From Streptomyces sp. MUM 2J (GTDB lineage Bacteria; Actinomycetota; Actinomycetes; Streptomycetales; Streptomycetaceae), in the NCBI RefSeq assembly GCF_022414535.1, contig NZ_JADWYM010000026.1:38400-102399 (forward strand): DNA of 64,000 nt. The letters are read 5' to 3'. Position 1 is the stretch's first letter. Each line of letters opens with the position of its first letter. This document shows positions 25,215 to 32,276 of the stretch, piece by piece. Position numbers and translations under genes: made by a program. The notes beneath the pieces were generated by a model. That model saw nothing but the letters and a program-made list of their open reading frames with translations. It made no database searches and was not told the origin of the DNA.

Positions 25215-25285
25215 GGACGATACTGGGATTGAACCAGTGACCTCTTCCGTGTCAGGGAAGCGCTCTCCCGCTGAGCTAATCGTCC
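25215..25285 (-). tRNA. tRNA-Val(GAC), copy 1 of the operon
   Basis: 71-nt tRNA identical to the copy at 25025-25095, with acceptor GGACGAT/ATCGTCC and anticodon GAC. It lies 5 bases downstream (in transcription) of tRNA-Cys. Confidence 0.95.
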
Positions 25286-25290
25286 TTGGA

Positions 25291-25360
25291 GGTGGAGACG
25301 GGATTTGAACCCGTGTAGACGGCTTTGCAGGCCGTTGCCTCGCCTCTCGGCCACTCCACC
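25291..25360 (-). tRNA. tRNA-Cys(GCA)
   Basis: About 70 nt on the minus strand with acceptor stem GGTGGAG/CTCCACC, anticodon loop CTGCAAA (anticodon GCA) and T-loop TTCAAAT. It is the second gene of the Gly-Cys-Val-Val-Val operon. Confidence 0.95.
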
Positions 25361-25399
25361 AGGAGTGTAGGGGATCGGGACGACCCCTACTTCCTTCGA

Positions 25400-25471
25400 G
25401 CGGACGACGAGGCTCGAACTCGCGACCTCAACCTTGGCAAGGTTGCGCTCTACCAACTGAGCTACGTCCGC
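25400..25471 (-). tRNA. tRNA-Gly(GCC)
   Basis: 72 nt on the minus strand with acceptor stem GCGGACG/CGTCCGC, anticodon loop TTGCCAA (anticodon GCC) and T-loop TTCGAGC. It is the first gene of the tRNA operon; its promoter must lie in 25472-25649, which also holds the promoter of the divergent PabB-like gene. Confidence 0.95.
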
Positions 25472-25649
25472 TTGTCGTTTCGGTTCCGCTTCCGCGTCCC
25501 GGCGACGTGTTGAACTCTAGCGGATTCCTGGGCCAGCACAAAAACGCGTTTGTGCAGCGTGCTGCGGTGCGCCCCCGCAGGGACCCGCTCGGGCCCCGGG
25601 CGGGACGGCCGGGGGCCCGCCTCCGGGCCCCCGCCATAGACTCGACAGC

Positions 25650-26705
25650 GTGCTCGACCTGCCTCCTCTCGCCCGCTTCGGCGACCGCCTCGCCACCGGC
25701 CTCCTCGACGTCACCAGCGACCCCGCAGCCCTGGACTCCACCGGCTTCTGGGCCGTCGTCGCGGACTTCGAGGGTCGTCTGACCTGCGCCCGCTTCCGTG
25801 ACGTGGGTACGGAGCCGGTGCCCGCGCCGGTGCCGGGCCGGTGGCGCGGGCCGGCCGCGGACGGGTGGACCTCCTCCCTCGACCGCGCCGCCTACACCGC
25901 GGGCGTGCGCCGCATCCGCGAGCACATCGCGGCCGGCGAGGTCTACCAGGCCAACCTCTGCCGGGTGCTGTCCGCACCCGTCGCACCCGGCGCGGACGTG
26001 GACGCCCTGACCGCGCTGCTGGCCCGGGGCAACCCGGCACCGTACGCGGGAACGATTCGGCTCCCCGGGCACGGCGTGGAGATCGCCACCGCCTCCCCCG
26101 AGCTGTTCCTCCGCCGCGACGGGCGGATCGTGGAGTCCGGACCGATCAAGGGCACCGGGCGCACGGAGGCGGACCTGCTGACCAAGGACTACGCCGAGAA
26201 CGTGATGATCGTGGACCTGGTCCGCAACGACCTCTCGCGCGTGAGCGCCACCGGCAGCGTCACCGTGCCCGACCTGTGCGCCGTGGAGAAGCACCCCGGA
26301 CTCGTCCACCTGGTCTCCACGGTCCGGGGCCGGCTGCGGGACGGCGCCGGCTGGCCGGAGCTGCTGGACGCCGCCTTCCCGCCCGGCTCGGTCACCGGCG
26401 CGCCCAAGTCGAGCGCCCTGCGGATCATCGATGCCCTGGAGACGGCACCACGGGGCCCGTACTGCGGCGGCGTCGGATGGGTCGACGCCGACCGGCGGAC
26501 CGGCCAGCTGGCCGTCGGCATCCGCACCTTCTGGATCGACCGCGCCGCGGGGGCGCTGCGTTTCGGCACCGGGGCGGGGATCACCTGGGGCTCGGACCCC
26601 GAGGGGGAGTGGCGGGAGACCGAGCTGAAGGCCTCGCGGCTGCTCGCGGTAGCGTCGGGGGCATACCAGGCGAGTGGAGTGAGTGGAGAGGGACCGGACA
26701 CGTGA
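25650..26705 (+). CDS. Chorismate-binding enzyme, aminodeoxychorismate synthase component I (PabB family)
   Basis: A 351-residue protein with the catalytic domain of the anthranilate/aminodeoxychorismate/isochorismate synthases. Blocks seen are AGEVYQANLCRV, ASPELFLRR, SGPIKGTGRT, DLVRNDLSRV, FPPGSVTGAPKSSALRII and GTGAGITWGSDPEGEWRETELKA (read in parts). It lacks the longer N-terminal domain of full PabB/TrpE (about 450-500 residues). The start is GTG 25650. The next gene overlaps by 4 bp and is PabC-like, so the pair probably makes p-aminobenzoate for folate from chorismate. The glutaminase subunit PabA is not nearby. Confidence 0.87.
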   Translation: MLDLPPLARFGDRLATGLLDVTSDPAALDSTGFWAVVADFEGRLTCARFRDVGTEPVPAPVPGRWRGPAADGWTSSLDRAAYTAGVRRIREHIAAGEVYQANLCRVLSAPVAPGADVDALTALLARGNPAPYAGTIRLPGHGVEIATASPELFLRRDGRIVESGPIKGTGRTEADLLTKDYAENVMIVDLVRNDLSRVSATGSVTVPDLCAVEKHPGLVHLVSTVRGRLRDGAGWPELLDAAFPPGSVTGAPKSSALRIIDALETAPRGPYCGGVGWVDADRRTGQLAVGIRTFWIDRAAGALRFGTGAGITWGSDPEGEWRETELKASRLLAVASGAYQASGVSGEGPDT

Positions 26706-27523
26706 AGATCTGGCTCGACGGCGGGCTGCAGGACATCGAGTCCGCCCGCGTCTCCGTCTTCGACCACGGGCTGACCGTGGGCGACGGCGTCTTCGAGACC
26801 GTGAAGGCGGTGGACGGCGCGCCGTTCGCGCTGACCCGGCATCTCGACCGGCTGACCCGCTCCGCGCGCGGCCTCGGTCTGCCCGACCCCGACCTCGACG
26901 AGGTCCGCCGCGCCTGCACCGCCGTGCTGCGCGCCAACCCCGTGCCGCTCGGCCGGCTGCGCATCACCTACACCGGCGGCCACGGCCCCCTCGGCTCCGA
27001 CCGCGGCGAGCACGGGCCCACCCTCGTCGTCGCCGTCGGCGAGACGACCCGCCGCCCCGACTCCACCGCCGTGATCACGGTCCCCTGGACCCGCAACGAG
27101 CGCGGCGCGCTCACCGGCCTGAAGACGACCTCGTACGCCGAGAACGTGGTCGCCCTGGCCCGCGCCCACGAACACGGCGCCTCCGAGGCGCTCTTCGCCA
27201 ACACGGTCGGACGGCTCTGCGAGGGCACCGGCTCCAACGTCTTCGTCGTCCTCGACGGCGAGATCCACACCCCTCCGCTCGCCTCCGGCTGCCTCGCGGG
27301 CATCACCCGCCGGCTGGTCGTGGAGTGGACCGGCGCCCGGGAGACCGACCTCCCGATGGACGCCCTGGGCCGCGCCGAGGAGGTCTTCCTGACCTCGACC
27401 CTGCGCGACGTGCAGGCCGTCCACAGCGTCGACGGCCGCGAACAGCCGGCCGCGCCCGGTCCGGTGACCGCCAAGGCCATGCGCATCTTCGACGAGCGCT
27501 CCGGGTCCGACCTGGACCCGTGA
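26702..27523 (+). CDS. Class IV aminotransferase / aminodeoxychorismate lyase (PabC family)
   Basis: A 273-residue PLP enzyme of fold type IV. The opening (IWLDGGLQDIESARVSVFDHGLTVGDGVFET) and the PLP-lysine block LTGLKTTSYAENV, then EALFANTVGRLCEGTGSNVF and LASGCLAGITRR, match PabC and branched-chain aminotransferases. GTG 26702 overlaps the upstream stop in GTGA. Beside a PabB homologue the likely reaction is release of pyruvate from aminodeoxychorismate to give p-aminobenzoate. A D-amino-acid aminotransferase role is a weaker alternative. Confidence 0.88.
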   Translation: MKIWLDGGLQDIESARVSVFDHGLTVGDGVFETVKAVDGAPFALTRHLDRLTRSARGLGLPDPDLDEVRRACTAVLRANPVPLGRLRITYTGGHGPLGSDRGEHGPTLVVAVGETTRRPDSTAVITVPWTRNERGALTGLKTTSYAENVVALARAHEHGASEALFANTVGRLCEGTGSNVFVVLDGEIHTPPLASGCLAGITRRLVVEWTGARETDLPMDALGRAEEVFLTSTLRDVQAVHSVDGREQPAAPGPVTAKAMRIFDERSGSDLDP

Positions 27524-27575
27524 GTCCGGCGTGACCGGGTGACGGGGACCCGGCCGGGCGGGTAGAACACCCGTG

Positions 27576-28400
27576 ATGACCACGACCCTGCGGCCGGCAG
27601 AGCCGCTCCAGCGCGTCGCCGACGGTACGCGTTCACGCCACTACCAGGTGTGCGTGAACAGCCGTCCCGTCGGCGCGATACACCTCGGCACCGCCCCCTC
27701 CTTCGGCGATTCCACGGCCCGCATCGTCGACCTGCGGATCGACGGGCCGGACCGCCGCCGGGGCCGGGGCACCGTCGCCGCTCTCGCCGCGGAGGAGGTG
27801 GCGCGGGGCTGGGGCTGCCGGGAGATCGAGACGAGCGTGCCCGCCGGGGCTGCCGCGGCGCTGCGGCTGTTCGAGACGCTGGGGTACGTGCCGCGCAACC
27901 GCGGGATGCGGAAGCGGCTCGCCGGCACCGCGCCCGAGCTGCCCGCCGGCAGCTGCGCGCGCCCCATGACGCCGGCCGAGTTCGAGCCCTGGCACACCCG
28001 TTCCCGAGAGGAGTACGCCCGCCTGTGGATCGAGCGCGGTGTGCCCGGGGACGCGGCGTACGCCAAGGCGCGCCGGGACCACGAGACCCTGCTGCCGCGG
28101 GGCCGGACCACCGAGGGCATGCTCTTCAGCGTCCTGGAGCACGAGGGCACCCGGGTGGGCACCCTCTGGCTGGCGCTGCGCGACGACGACGCGTACGTCT
28201 TCGACGTCGAGGCCGACGCGGCCCACCGGGGGAGGGGGCACGGCCGGGCGCTCATGCTGCTCGCGGAACGCCAGGCGATCGCCGCCGGCCGGCGCGTCCT
28301 CGGCCTCAACGTGCACGCCGGGAACACCCCGGCCGAGCGGCTCTACACGTCGCTGGGCTACGAGACGACCCGGTGGACCCTGTGCAAACCGCTGCTGTGA
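27576..28400 (+). CDS. Tandem GNAT-domain acetyltransferase
   Basis: About 274 residues with two GNAT modules in one chain. The first (about 10-115) has a recognisable acetyl-CoA loop (DRRRGRGTVAALAAEEV) and the second (about 125-274) a better one (AHRGRGHGRALMLLAERQA, then LGLNVHAGNTPAERLYTSLGY). In such proteins often only one module is catalytic. Start candidates are GTG 27573 and ATG 27576. The gene ends 20 bp before the convergent DsbA-like gene. The substrate is unknown. Confidence 0.85.
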   Translation: MTTTLRPAEPLQRVADGTRSRHYQVCVNSRPVGAIHLGTAPSFGDSTARIVDLRIDGPDRRRGRGTVAALAAEEVARGWGCREIETSVPAGAAAALRLFETLGYVPRNRGMRKRLAGTAPELPAGSCARPMTPAEFEPWHTRSREEYARLWIERGVPGDAAYAKARRDHETLLPRGRTTEGMLFSVLEHEGTRVGTLWLALRDDDAYVFDVEADAAHRGRGHGRALMLLAERQAIAAGRRVLGLNVHAGNTPAERLYTSLGYETTRWTLCKPLL

Positions 28401-28420
28401 CCGGCCGGGCGGGCGCCTGA

Positions 28421-28957
28421 TCAGGCGGGCTGCCCGGCCAGCAGCCGGTCCGTGATCTCCGTGATCCGCTCGAGCAGGCCCTCCTGGCTCGTGCCGCCGT
28501 CGAGCCGCTGCCCGCCGATGACGTATGTCGGGGTACCGGTGACGCCGATCGCCTTGCCCTCGGCCTGGTCGGCGTCGACGATCAGGATGTGCCGGCCGTC
28601 GATCAGCGCGGTGTCGAACTCCTCGGCGTCCATGCCGAGTTCGCGGGCCACCTCCACCAGGAACGGCTCTCCCCGCCGGTCCAGTTCCTCGACCCGGCCG
28701 AGAACCGCCTCCGTGTACGCCCACCCCCGGCCCTGCTCCGCCGCCTCCTCCACGGCCTGCGCCGCGGCGAAGGAGTGCTTGTGCTTCTCCAGCGGGAAGT
28801 GCCGCAGCCGCAGCTCCATCCGGTCGCCGTAGCGGGCCCGCAGGGCGCGCAGATCGTCGAGGGCGGCACGGCAGTCCGGGCACTGCAGTTCGCACCAGAC
28901 GTCGAGGACGACGGGCCCGGACGGCGCGGCGGAGGAGAGAGGGGAGGACTCGTTCAT
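28421..28957 (-). CDS. DsbA-family thioredoxin-fold protein
   Basis: 178 residues. A thioredoxin-type active site CPDC is at residues 26-29 (with an extra Cys22), after a beta strand (VVLDVWCELQ). The helical insertion typical of DsbA/FrnE proteins follows, and the cis-Pro loop is GVTGTPTYVIGG. There is no signal peptide, so it is probably cytosolic, like the FrnE-type DsbA oxidoreductases or 2-hydroxychromene-2-carboxylate isomerase relatives. The CXXC favours a disulfide or redox role. ATG 28957 was chosen because the frame upstream is Arg/Gly-rich shadow. Confidence 0.85.
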   Translation of the reverse strand: MNESSPLSSAAPSGPVVLDVWCELQCPDCRAALDDLRALRARYGDRMELRLRHFPLEKHKHSFAAAQAVEEAAEQGRGWAYTEAVLGRVEELDRRGEPFLVEVARELGMDAEEFDTALIDGRHILIVDADQAEGKAIGVTGTPTYVIGGQRLDGGTSQEGLLERITEITDRLLAGQPA

Positions 28958-29208
28958 GGGCCCAGTCTTCCAGCCGTGGCGGACAGCACCCAATTCCGGC
29001 CGGGTGCGGCACCGCCCCGCGCCGGACCGCCGCACCGTGCTCCGCCGCGGGGCCCTCCCCCGGTGCCAGCTCCGGCCCGGCACCTGCGGAGGACATGACC
29101 CGGAGATGTCCCTGATGTCTGCCCGGAGGATGGCCCGGGGGGCCGGGAACGGTGCAGGATGGAAGGGGGAGACGCCCCCGCCCGACCGAGCCCCGCCTGG
29201 AGGACCGG

Positions 29209-29649
29209 ATGATTGCCGAAACCGTCTGTTCCGCCGTGTCCGCGGCCGGCCTGGGCATCGCGGCGGTCACCGCCTACCGGAAGCGGTTCCTCGCCGCCGC
29301 CCGCATCGCCGCGTATTCCCTGATCCCGATCGGCCTGGTGATGACCGGCACCGTCGAGTGGGCCGCTGACACCGCCTTCAGCCCGACGGCCTGGGCCGGC
29401 GTCGTCGTCCTCGGTGCGGCCTGGGCCCTGTTCGCCACCACCCGCGCCGTCGAGCGCCGCCGCGGCGGCACGCGCGACGAGCGCAAGGAGGCCCGCAAGG
29501 CGCAGCGCGACGCCGTGGCCCCGGCAGCGTCCGCGCCCTCCCTCGGCCCGGGCGACCGCTCGTCCGGCCGGCCCGCGTCCGCGGGGCGCGCGGACTCCTC
29601 GGACGACTTCTCCGACATCGAGGCCATTCTCAAGAAGCACGGCATCTGA
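29209..29649 (+). CDS. Hypothetical membrane protein with basic/charged cytosolic tail
   Basis: 146 residues, with GGAGG just upstream of ATG 29209. The N-terminal half has three hydrophobic segments (TVCSAVSAAGLGIAAVTAY, ARIAAYSLIPIGLVMTGTV and AWAGVVVLGAAWALFATT). The C-terminal 60 residues are charged, ending SDDFSDIEAILKKHGI, which looks like an amphipathic helix for protein contact. No family was recognised. It is convergent or divergent to no partner and stands alone. Confidence 0.75.
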   Translation: MIAETVCSAVSAAGLGIAAVTAYRKRFLAAARIAAYSLIPIGLVMTGTVEWAADTAFSPTAWAGVVVLGAAWALFATTRAVERRRGGTRDERKEARKAQRDAVAPAASAPSLGPGDRSSGRPASAGRADSSDDFSDIEAILKKHGI

Positions 29650-29835
29650 GGGGCGGCGCTCCGGACGGAGACACAGAAGGATCACTCCGTACCGAAAGCG
29701 GTCACGGTCGGTGCACGGCCTGATCGCGGTGTGATCGCGCCGTGAAGCGGACATCACGGAATCCGGCGAACTCCCGCTCTTTCCGGGCGTGTTGATCGCG
29801 CGAGGCGGTCGGATTGCGCCATCATCGCCCGCGAG

Positions 29836-29988
29836 ATGCTGGACACGACACAGAGCGACGCCGCGCCACCTCAGGACGAGCCGCGCGGATGCCTCTTCGC
29901 CCTTTCCCAGCCACCGCTGATGATCTTTCTTGCGGTGATCGGGTGTCTGCTGCTCATGGGTGCGCTGCACGACCTGCTGCTGCTGTGA
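29836..29988 (+). CDS. Very small membrane protein (50 residues), hypothetical
   Basis: ATG 29836 to TGA 29986 encodes 50 residues: a polar, Asp/Pro-rich start (SDAAPPQDEPRG), then a strong hydrophobic helix (PLMIFLAVIGCLLLMGALHDLLLL). Only a weak GCGAG ribosome site is present. The segment is translated-looking, with a clear inside/outside polarity, but is too short for a family call. It may be an orphan regulator of a membrane complex, which is speculation. Confidence 0.5.
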   Translation: MLDTTQSDAAPPQDEPRGCLFALSQPPLMIFLAVIGCLLLMGALHDLLLL

Positions 29989-30086
29989 GCCGTACCCGCG
30001 GTCCCCGGCGCCACCCGCCGGGTACCGCGATCCACCAGCCGGCGGGCTTTCGTGGGGCTCTCGCGCCGCACCGCGACGCGGACACG

Positions 30087-30647
30087 TCAGCCCGCGGCTT
30101 CCTTGCGGCGTGCCCGGTAGGCCGCCACGTGCAGCCGGTTGCCGCAGGTGCGGCTGTCGCAGTAGCGGCGCGAGCGGTTGCGCGAGAGATCGACGAAGGC
30201 CCGCCGGCAGTCCGGGGCCTCGCAGCGGCGGAGCCGCTCCTGCTCACCGGCGACCACGAAGAACGCCAGCGCCATCCCGCCGTCGGCCGCCAGGTGGTCG
30301 GCGACCGACGCGCCCGGGGCGAAGTAGTGCACATGCCAGTCGTAACCGTCGTGGTCCGTCAGCCGGGGGGTGGTGCCCGCGGCGGCGACCAGTTCGTTGA
30401 TGAGGCCGGCCGTGGTCCGTGCGTCAGGCGCCGCGAAGATGCCCGCGAACCGTCCGCGGACCCTGCGGACGGCCGACAGGTCGAACTCCGACAGCGTCCC
30501 GACGTCGCTGACCTGGTGGTTCCGCACGAAATCCGTGAGGGCCGCGATGTCCGGCAGCCCGTCCGCCGCCGTGTCGTCCTCCGGCGCGGTGTTCACCAGA
30601 TCCACCACGGCTTCCAGCGCACACCGGGTGTCGTGGGTGATCAGCAC
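30087..30647 (-). CDS. CGNR zinc-finger domain protein (ABATE domain)
   Basis: A 186-residue regulator-like protein. The C-terminal 45 residues are a CGNR zinc finger (RRCEAPDCRRAFVDLSRNRS, then RRYCDSRTCGNRLHVAAYRARRK) expected to bind DNA. The N-terminal part is the ABATE stress-type ligand domain. GTG 30647 was chosen for the AGGGAGCGAATC ribosome site; the longer frame upstream is Arg/Pro-rich shadow. It lies about 300 bp downstream of ssgB on the same strand and is probably independent. CGNR proteins are predicted transcription factors, and the target here is unknown. Confidence 0.85.
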   Translation of the reverse strand: MLITHDTRCALEAVVDLVNTAPEDDTAADGLPDIAALTDFVRNHQVSDVGTLSEFDLSAVRRVRGRFAGIFAAPDARTTAGLINELVAAAGTTPRLTDHDGYDWHVHYFAPGASVADHLAADGGMALAFFVVAGEQERLRRCEAPDCRRAFVDLSRNRSRRYCDSRTCGNRLHVAAYRARRKEAAG

Positions 30648-30825
30648 GATTCGCTCCCTGGCCTGGGGGTCGGGCGGGCGCCCGCTGATGCTGGCCGATG
30701 GTAGTGGCTCGCGGCCTGGGAGCACCGGGCGAGTCCCCGCCCCGGGATGACCGTAGAACGCGGCGGACGGCGCAGACGTTCCCGTGGCGGGCCCGGGGCG
30801 TCCGGCCACCGGCCGCCCGTACGGG

Positions 30826-30864
30826 ACGGCGCCGCCCCGCGGAGATCCCGCGGGACGGCGCCGT
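30826..30864 (-). terminator. Terminator of ssgB
   Basis: A stem of 16 pairs with one C/A mismatch (30826-30842 with 30848-30864) and a 5-base loop, 80 bases past the ssgB stop. Confidence 0.65.
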
Positions 30865-30945
30865 CGCTCACCGTATGTGGTTGTCCGGGCCCGTGCCGTC
30901 TCCCCGAGTGGACGGCGCCGGGCGGCTTGGTGGGGGTTTCGGTCC

Positions 30946-31359
30946 CTAGCTCTCCGCGAGGATGTGGGAGAGCTCCTGGTCGAGATCGAAATGGCGGTGC
31001 TCCGTACCGGGCGGCACCGCCGCATCGGTCCGCTTCAGGAAGGACTCCAGGGCCCGCGCCGGGGCCTCGAGCAGGGCCTCACCCTCCGGAGAGCTCAGGG
31101 CGATGCAGACGACGCCCTGGCCGTGGCTGCGCGACGGCCAGACACGGACGTCGCCCGTGCCGGTGGGACGGTGAAGCCCCTCGGCGAGGAGGTCGCGGGC
31201 GAACACCCACTCGACGGTCTCCTCGGCTCCGGTGTGGAAGGTGGCGTGCACGGCGTAGGGGTCGGCCGTGTCGTACCGCAGGCCTGCGGGGACAGGCAGG
31301 GAGGACTCGCTCGACACAACGAGGCGCAGGTGCAGCTCGCAGCTGACCGTGGTGTTCAT
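30946..31359 (-). CDS. ssgB: Sporulation-specific cell division protein SsgB
   Basis: A 137-residue SALP-family protein that I recognise as SsgB (MNTTVSCELHLRLVVSSESS, YAVHATFHTGAEETVEW, VRVWPSRSHGQGVVCIALSSPEGEA, read in parts). In S. coelicolor SsgB positions FtsZ at the future septa of aerial hyphae and is needed for sporulation septation; its transcription is reported to depend on sigmaH. The ATG at 31359 gives the canonical length. It is transcribed alone and is divergent from the TIGR02611 gene. Its presence supports assignment to Streptomyces or a close relative. Confidence 0.95.
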   Translation of the reverse strand: MNTTVSCELHLRLVVSSESSLPVPAGLRYDTADPYAVHATFHTGAEETVEWVFARDLLAEGLHRPTGTGDVRVWPSRSHGQGVVCIALSSPEGEALLEAPARALESFLKRTDAAVPPGTEHRHFDLDQELSHILAES

Positions 31360-31550
31360 AAGCGCCAGGGCCTTTCGCTCAGTGTGCGCTCGGGGATTCG
31401 CACGTCGGCGAAATCGACATGCCACCTACGGTGCCGTTGTAAACCCCTCTGAGTGTTTTGCCTGTCTTTACGTAACTCTTCCGGCCGAGGACCCGTTCGC
31501 CCACTACGGCCATTCCGGTGACCGGTTTCTCTCCGGTAGGGTTTCGACGT

Positions 31551-32018
31551 ATGAATACGGGGAGTGACGAGCCGGGCGAGGCGGCCGTGGCGACAGACGG
31601 GGCGAAGGTGGGCGAGGACGAGACCGGCGGGACGGCCGGCGAGCAGGGGCTCGGTTCGCGGGCGCCGGAGTTCGTCAAGGCGCGGCGGGCGCTGCACGTC
31701 AGCTGGCAGGTCGGGGTCTTCGTCGTCGGCCTGGCGGTCGTCGTGGCCGGCGTCATCATGCTGCCGCTGCCCGGCCCCGGCTGGGTCGTGATCTTCGGCG
31801 GCATGGCGATCTGGGCGACGGAGTTCGTCTGGGCCCAGCTGGTGCTCCGCTGGACCAAGCGCAAGGTCACCGAGGCAGCCCAACGCGCCCTGGACCCAGA
31901 GGTGCGGCGCCGCAACATCATCCTCACGGCGACCGGTCTGGTGATCGTGGTCGCCATCGTCGGCGTCTACCTGTGGAAGTTCGGTCTCGTGATGCCCTGG
32001 AAGATCGAGGACCAGTGA
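31551..32018 (+). CDS. TIGR02611-family membrane protein (PGPGW motif)
   Basis: 155 residues. The N-terminal 50 residues are acidic and disordered. Then come hydrophobic helices (VGVFVVGLAVVVAGVIML, a second after PGPGW, and IILTATGLVIVVAIVGVYLW). The PLPGPGW motif between helices is typical of the PGPGW/TIGR02611 family, whose function is unknown. ATG 31551 lacks a ribosome site, but TAGGGT lies 9 bases upstream, so the mRNA may be leaderless. It is divergent from ssgB; a shared promoter region of 190 bp lies between them. A tRNA gene follows. Confidence 0.8.
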   Translation: MNTGSDEPGEAAVATDGAKVGEDETGGTAGEQGLGSRAPEFVKARRALHVSWQVGVFVVGLAVVVAGVIMLPLPGPGWVVIFGGMAIWATEFVWAQLVLRWTKRKVTEAAQRALDPEVRRRNIILTATGLVIVVAIVGVYLWKFGLVMPWKIEDQ

Positions 32019-32160
32019 CCGGCAGGTCGGGCGACGGTACCCGGCCCGGCCGTGACCTGGGGCGAGGGCCGGTGGCAAGGGCCGCGTCCCTGCCTCCGCC
32101 GCACCCGCCGGGGGTGGTCACAGGCACCCCCTGACATGGGGTAATGTTCTTCCTGCGTCC

Positions 32161-32231
32161 GGGCGATTAGCTCAGTGGGAGAGCGCTTCGTTCACACCGA
32201 AGAGGTCACTGGTTCGAACCCAGTATCGCCC
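32161..32231 (+). tRNA. tRNA-Val(CAC), first copy
   Basis: 71-nt tRNA. Acceptor GGGCGAT/ATCGCCC, anticodon loop TTCACAC (anticodon CAC), T-loop TTCGAAC. It is identical in sequence to the gene at 37944-38014. Confidence 0.95.
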
Positions 32232-32238
32232 ACCCAAA

Positions 32239-32276
32239 ACACCGGCCCACCTGCCAGACGGCAGGTGGGCCGGTGT
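32239..32276 (+). terminator. Terminator of tRNA-Val(CAC)
   Basis: A perfect 17-bp stem (32239-32255 with 32260-32276), loop AGAC, begins 8 bases after the tRNA. There is no T-tract, but the stem is exceptionally strong. Confidence 0.8.
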
